A DNA stretch of 39,576 nucleotides from Gemmatimonadota bacterium (GTDB taxonomy: Bacteria; Gemmatimonadota; Gemmatimonadetes; Gemmatimonadales; Gemmatimonadaceae), in NCBI GenBank assembly GCA_028876725.1, contig JAGWRB010000284.1, positions 1 to 39,576 of the forward strand, given 5' to 3'. Within the stretch, counting starts at the first letter, position 1, and each line of letters opens with the position of its first letter. The position numbers were made by a program, and so were the translations under genes. Shown in pieces: positions 35,098 to 39,576 of the stretch. Below the pieces are notes generated by a model. That model did no database searches, was not told the origin of the DNA, and saw only the letters and a program-made list of their open reading frames with translations.

Positions 35098-35699
35098 GCG
35101 GCATCCGCTACCTCGCGCTCGGCGACTCGTACACGATCGGCGAAGGGGTCGCGCCCCACGAACGGTGGCCCGAGCGGCTGGCCGCGACGCTTCGAGAACG
35201 TGGGTACCCGATGGCCGATCCCGAGGTCGTCGCGCGAACCGGCTGGACCTGCGATGAACTCGCGGCGGGAATCTCCGCCGCGGCGCTGCGCGGTCCGTAC
35301 GCGCTCGTGTCGCTCCTGATCGGCGTCAACGATCAGTATCGCGGCGGGACGCCGGACGAGTACCGTCCGCGCTTCGACGCCATCTGTGCGCTCGCGAAGT
35401 CGCTCGCCGGCGAACGTACGGGTCGCGTCGTGGTGCTGTCGATTCCCGACTGGGGCGTGAGCCCGTTCGCGCCCGAGCGCGGCCGCGCCGAAATCGCGCG
35501 CGAGATCGACGCGTTCAACGCCGTGAATCGCGCCGTGGCCGCGCGCGCGGGCGCGCGCTACGTGGACATCACCGCGGCGTCCCGAGCAGCCGTCGATCGC
35601 GCGTGCTTCGTGGCCGACGGGCTGCATCCGGCCGCGGCCGTACATGCCGAATGGGCGCGGCTTGCCGTCGACGCTGCGGAGCGCGCGCTGCGGGTTTGA
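35094..35699 (+). CDS. SGNH/GDSL-type hydrolase
   Basis: YLALGDSYTIGEGV...SLLIGVNDQYRG...FVADGLHPAAAVHAEWA; GTGA overlap with the DinB gene. Confidence 0.88.
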   Translation: MSGIRYLALGDSYTIGEGVAPHERWPERLAATLRERGYPMADPEVVARTGWTCDELAAGISAAALRGPYALVSLLIGVNDQYRGGTPDEYRPRFDAICALAKSLAGERTGRVVVLSIPDWGVSPFAPERGRAEIAREIDAFNAVNRAVAARAGARYVDITAASRAAVDRACFVADGLHPAAAVHAEWARLAVDAAERALRV

Positions 35700-35708
35700 A
35701 CGCCGTCG

Positions 35709-36122
35709 CTATAGATCCCGCCGCAGGAAGACCTGATCGACGCCCGGCCGGTAGTATCCGGCGATGCGCGCTTCCTCCGCGAACCCCGCGTCGCGCAGCA
35801 AACCAATGGCGCCGGCAAAGGGGGCGTCGTCGGGCCACTCGGCCATCGCGAAGCGAGCGCCCATCGCACGCAGCACATCGCACACGCTGGCCACGAGCCG
35901 CGAATCGTGGCCCAGCAGGAGATGGATGCGTCCGGCGCCGCTGGCGCCGGCCACGAGTCCCACCAGTCCCAGCGCCGTGACCGCGCCGGCGTGCTCGGTC
36001 CACACGGCGCACGATTCGTCGCCGGCCTCTCGCTCGGCGAGCGCGAGCAGTTCCAGCGCGCGCGCGAGGTACGGTGTTCCCCCGAGCGTCGACTCGATGA
36101 GGTCTCGCGCGCGCGCCCGCAT
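35709..36122 (-). CDS. Hypothetical / GNAT-like protein
   Basis: TPYLARALELLALAEREAGDESCAVWTEHAGAVTALGLVGLVAGASGAGRIHLLL...; follows lpdA on the same strand. Confidence 0.55.
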   Translation of the reverse strand: MRARARDLIESTLGGTPYLARALELLALAEREAGDESCAVWTEHAGAVTALGLVGLVAGASGAGRIHLLLGHDSRLVASVCDVLRAMGARFAMAEWPDDAPFAGAIGLLRDAGFAEEARIAGYYRPGVDQVFLRRDL

Positions 36123-36127
36123 GGAGG

Positions 36128-37540
36128 TCAGATGTGGAGCGCCCGCCCCAGCGTAGCGAGCGCCGCTTCCTTCGTGGCTTCGGACAGCGTCGGATGCGCG
36201 TGCACCGTCATCGCGATGTCCTCGCTCGACGCGCGATACTCGAACGCGAGTACCACCTCGCCGACGAGTTCCGACGCGTTGGGCCCGATGATGTGGCAGC
36301 CCAGCAGTTCGTCGGTGCGCGCGTCGGCGATGAACTTCACGAATCCCGACGTGTCACCCATCGAGCGGGCGCGGCCGTTGGCGGAATACGGAAACTTGCC
36401 GGTCCGGTACTCGCGGCCCGATTCCTTCACTTCGCGCTCGGTGAGCCCCACGGATGCGATCTCGGGCCAGGTGTACACCACCGACGGAATGGATTTGTAG
36501 TGCATGCGCGCGGGGTGACCGGCAATGACCTCGGCCGCCACGACCCCTTCTTCCTCCGCCTTGTGCGCGAGCAGCTTGCCGCCCACGCAGTCGCCGATGG
36601 CGTACACGTTGGGGAGGTTGGTGCGCATGCGGTCATCCACGACGATTTCGCCCCGGCGTCCCACGGCGAGCCCGAGGCCGGCGGCGTCGATGCCGGTGAG
36701 CACCGGGCGGCGCCCCACGGACACCAGCACGTAATCGCCCTCGAGCGTTTCCGGCTTGCCGTCCTTCTCGATGTCCACGAGTACCCGATCCCCATCGCGG
36801 CGTCCACCCACTACTTTGGTGCCGGGGCGGAGTTGGAGCCCCTGCTTCCGGAAGGTGCGGTCGGCGTCCTTCACGACGTCGTCGTCCATGCCGGGAAGAA
36901 TCGTCGGGAACAACTCGACCACCGTGACCTTCGCCCCCAGCCGGCGCCAGACCGACCCCAGTTCGAGACCGATGACCCCGCCGCCAATGACGATGAGATG
37001 CCGGGGCACCTCCGGAATCTTCAGGGCGCCCACGTTCGACAGGATCCGTTCTTCGTCGAACGGCAGGAAGGGGAGTTCGATGGGTACCGAACCGGTGGCG
37101 ATGATGACGTGGCGGGCCTGCCACAGGGTCTCCGAGCCGTCGGCGCCGGCCACGGCCACTACGTTGCCCGCCCTGAGGGTGCCGCGTCCTTTAGCCCAGG
37201 AGACCTTGTTCTTTCGGAACAGGAACTCGATTCCCTTTGTATTTTGTGCTACGACCTCGTTCTTGCGATCGAGCATGCGGGCGAGGTCGAGTTGGACGTC
37301 GCCGATGACGAGGCCGTGCTCGGCGGCGTGGGTACGCGCGAATTCGAAGTGCTCGCTCGAGCTGAGCAGCGCCTTCGAAGGAATGCAGCCGACGTTGACG
37401 CAGGTGCCGCCGAGCGTCTTGTCCATTTCGACACAGACGGTGGCGAGGCCGAGTTGGGCGGCGCGGAGGGCGGCGACGTAGCCGCCGGGGCCGCCGCCGA
37501 TCACGGCGACGTCGGCGTGCTGGTGGGCCGGGTCAGTCAT
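36128..37540 (-). CDS. lpdA: Dihydrolipoyl dehydrogenase (E3)
   Basis: DVAVIGGGPGGYVAALRAAQLG...LGGTCVNVGCIPSKALL...VHAHPTLSEATKEAAL. Confidence 0.95.
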   Translation of the reverse strand: MTDPAHQHADVAVIGGGPGGYVAALRAAQLGLATVCVEMDKTLGGTCVNVGCIPSKALLSSSEHFEFARTHAAEHGLVIGDVQLDLARMLDRKNEVVAQNTKGIEFLFRKNKVSWAKGRGTLRAGNVVAVAGADGSETLWQARHVIIATGSVPIELPFLPFDEERILSNVGALKIPEVPRHLIVIGGGVIGLELGSVWRRLGAKVTVVELFPTILPGMDDDVVKDADRTFRKQGLQLRPGTKVVGGRRDGDRVLVDIEKDGKPETLEGDYVLVSVGRRPVLTGIDAAGLGLAVGRRGEIVVDDRMRTNLPNVYAIGDCVGGKLLAHKAEEEGVVAAEVIAGHPARMHYKSIPSVVYTWPEIASVGLTEREVKESGREYRTGKFPYSANGRARSMGDTSGFVKFIADARTDELLGCHIIGPNASELVGEVVLAFEYRASSEDIAMTVHAHPTLSEATKEAALATLGRALHI

Positions 37541-37689
37541 GGCGATGGGTGTGGATGGTGGCTGAATCCAAACCTAGCCGGTCGGCAACGCGGCAGGGAG
37601 TTGCGGCCTCGCGGCGCGCGCCGATGCGAGCAGGTGCAGGAACGATGAACGCGACACTCAGGCGGTATCACTCTTTCCGGAGTCAGGAT

Positions 37690-38382
37690 ATGTCACGAGT
37701 TCTTCGGTGTGCTGTTGTTGGAATGGCAATGGCGGGGCTGGCCTCGACCGGCAACGCGCAGGTGTGCATGGGCACGCCGTCTTTCTCGACGGGGTCGGTG
37801 CGGATCGGCGGCAGCGCGCTGATCAGCAGCGATTCCAAGGCCTATGGCGCGCAGGCCGCGATCGGCACGTGGAAGAACTGGTCGATTTCCGGCGCCTTCG
37901 CGCATGCGAAGATCGACTCCACCGACGGTTCGTCGAACATGGGCGGGGCCGCGGTGTCGTACCAGTACGACATGTCGGGCTCGACGGTGCAGCTCTGCCC
38001 GACCGTGGGCGTGTACGCGCAGGAAGGCTCGCTCGTGGGCGAGGTGCCGTTCCCGAACAATCCGCAGAACACCCTCGACGTACACGTCGGCGGCTCGCTC
38101 GGCTGGGTGGCCAGCTCGTCGTCGAGCATGGAAGTGATTCCTGCGATCAGCGCGGCGTGGGTCGCGCGCAGCCACAAGAACAAGATCGTCCAGCTGGGCG
38201 TGAACAACCCGACCACGACCGACAACTTCGGCCTGTTCACGGGCACCATCGGCTTCGTGTTCAACAAGCGCTGCACGATTTCGCCGATCGTCACGGTGCC
38301 GGTGTCGGAAGAGAACGGCAAGGCGTCGTTCGGCGTGGGCGTGTCGTACAACTTCAACCCGCCCGGCTGGCTGCACATGTAA
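37690..38382 (+). CDS. Secreted/outer-membrane beta-barrel-like protein
   Basis: Signal peptide MSRVLRCAVVGMAMAGLASTGNAQ; alternating strands ending in FGVGVSYNFNPPGWLHM. Start could be 37645. Confidence 0.65.
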   Translation: MSRVLRCAVVGMAMAGLASTGNAQVCMGTPSFSTGSVRIGGSALISSDSKAYGAQAAIGTWKNWSISGAFAHAKIDSTDGSSNMGGAAVSYQYDMSGSTVQLCPTVGVYAQEGSLVGEVPFPNNPQNTLDVHVGGSLGWVASSSSSMEVIPAISAAWVARSHKNKIVQLGVNNPTTTDNFGLFTGTIGFVFNKRCTISPIVTVPVSEENGKASFGVGVSYNFNPPGWLHM

Positions 38383-38415
38383 CGCCGCGCCGCGAGGCGC
38401 GCCGGAGTTGAAGAA

Positions 38416-38448
38416 AGCGGGGCCGCGCACATCGTGCGCGGCCCCGCT
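38416..38448. terminator. Hairpin between convergent genes
   Basis: AGCGGGGCCGCGCAC-atc-GTGCGCGGCCCCGCT, 15-bp perfect stem. Confidence 0.7.
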
Positions 38449-38477
38449 CGTCTTCACCGCTTCACGGCCTCACCGCC

Positions 38478-39576
38478 TCACTCCACGAGCATCGCCCCCG
38501 GCTCTTCCATGAGCTCCTTCACCCGCACCAGGAACAGCACCGCCTGCTGTCCGTCCACGATGCGGTGGTCGTACGAGAGCGCGATGTACATCATGGGGCG
38601 AACGACCACCTCACCGTTGATGGCGACGGGGCGGTCCTGGATTTTGTGGAGGCCCAGAATGCCCACCTGCGGGTAATTCAGGATGGGCGTCGAGATCAGC
38701 GACCCGAACACGCCGCCGTTCGTGATCGTAAATGTGCCGCCGGTGAGATCGTCCATCGTGAGCTTCGCGCGCCGCGCGCGATCGGCCAGCGCGTTCATCT
38801 CGCGCGCGATCTCGAGCAGCCCCATCCGGTCGGCGTCCTTGATGTTCGGCACCACGAGCCCGGCGTCGGACGCGACGGCGATGCCCATGTTCACATAGTG
38901 CTTGTAGACGATGGAGTCGTCGTCGATCTGCGCGTTCACCATCGGGAACGCCTTGAGCGCCTGGCACGCCGCCTTCACGAAGAACGGCATGAACGAGAGC
39001 TTCACGCCGTGCTCCTTTTCCACGCGCTCGCGGATGCGCGCGCGCAGCGACGCCACCCCGCTCATGTCGATTTCGTTGAACGTGGTGAGGTGCGCCGTCG
39101 CGTGCTGCGACTGGAGCAGGTTCTCGGCGATGCGCTTGCGGCGCGTGGTCATCTTCTCGCGCGTTTCGCGCTGCAGGCCCGCGGCGCGCGGGGCGGCAGG
39201 CGTGGGCGACGCCGCAGGTGCGGGTGCAGATGCCGGTGCCGGCGCTCCCGCGACGGGCCGCGCGCTCAGCGCCTCGATCACGTCGGGCTTGCTCACGACG
39301 CCGCCCAGCCCCGTCCCCTGCACTCGCGAGAGGTCAACACCCGACTCGGCCGCCAGCCGTTCGGCGGCCGGCGAGACACGCGGTGCTTCGGCGGGGCGGG
39401 AGGACGGCGTCGCGGGGGCGCTGGCGGCGGCCGGCGCTGCGGCAGGCCGGGCTGCAGCGGGCGCCGGAGCGGCCTTCGAAGCGGCGGCGCTCGGCGTCGC
39501 CGATTCGTCGACCTGCGCCAACTCGTCGTCCACGTGCACGGTGTCGCCCTCGGCGTGCAGGCGCCGGGCCAGCACG
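38478..39576 (-). CDS. 2-oxoacid dehydrogenase E2 acyltransferase, N-terminus cut by the window edge
   Basis: C-terminal end of a lipoyl domain (HAEGDTVHVDDELAQVDE), Ala/Pro linkers, E3-binding RVSPAAERLAAESGVDLSRVQGTGLGGVVSKPDV, catalytic LSYDHRIVDGQQAVLFLVRVKELMEEP. Confidence 0.93.
   Translation of the reverse strand, partial: VLARRLHAEGDTVHVDDELAQVDESATPSAAASKAAPAPAAARPAAAPAAASAPATPSSRPAEAPRVSPAAERLAAESGVDLSRVQGTGLGGVVSKPDVIEALSARPVAGAPAPASAPAPAASPTPAAPRAAGLQRETREKMTTRRKRIAENLLQSQHATAHLTTFNEIDMSGVASLRARIRERVEKEHGVKLSFMPFFVKAACQALKAFPMVNAQIDDDSIVYKHYVNMGIAVASDAGLVVPNIKDADRMGLLEIAREMNALADRARRAKLTMDDLTGGTFTITNGGVFGSLISTPILNYPQVGILGLHKIQDRPVAINGEVVVRPMMYIALSYDHRIVDGQQAVLFLVRVKELMEEPGAMLVE

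Noticed and set aside
1-39576. CRISPR arrays, prophage or transposable elements
   Set aside because: No regularly spaced repeats, integrase/transposase or phage structural genes seen.

Overview
High-GC chromosomal window; gene content suggests Gemmatimonadota or a similar lineage (inference only). It holds about 34 densely packed protein-coding genes on both strands. I found no tRNA, rRNA, CRISPR array, prophage or transposase. Recognisable genes: class A PBP, DUF1501/DUF1800 pair, EF-G-2-type paralog, lysine 2,3-aminomutase-like radical SAM enzyme, two ATP-grasp ligases, thyX, FAD-linked oxidase, squalene/phytoene synthase-like enzyme, RNase HI-like protein, M20 peptidase, GHMP kinase, CaiB-type CoA transferase, ECF sigma factor with a putative membrane partner, DinB protein, GDSL hydrolase, lpdA and a partial 2-oxoacid dehydrogenase E2. 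The best candidate for an undescribed system is a four-gene, translationally coupled minus-strand operon (21554 to 17595): ATP-grasp A, ATP-grasp B, GNAT, KamA. It looks like a pathway for a beta-lysine-containing, possibly acetylated, small peptide or compatible solute. Other notable items: a 1011-aa GGDEF-like/AAA/TPR protein with degraded GGDEF and Walker A motifs; an RNase HI-fold protein lacking two of four canonical catalytic carboxylates; a phasin-like protein with a histone-H1-like tail inside a nine-gene operon; an AraC-type regulator with a receiver-like N-terminus coupled to a TPR gene; and a 12-bp direct repeat with exact 22-bp spacing in a divergent promoter region. The many long antisense ORFs in the track are judged GC-driven shadow ORFs.
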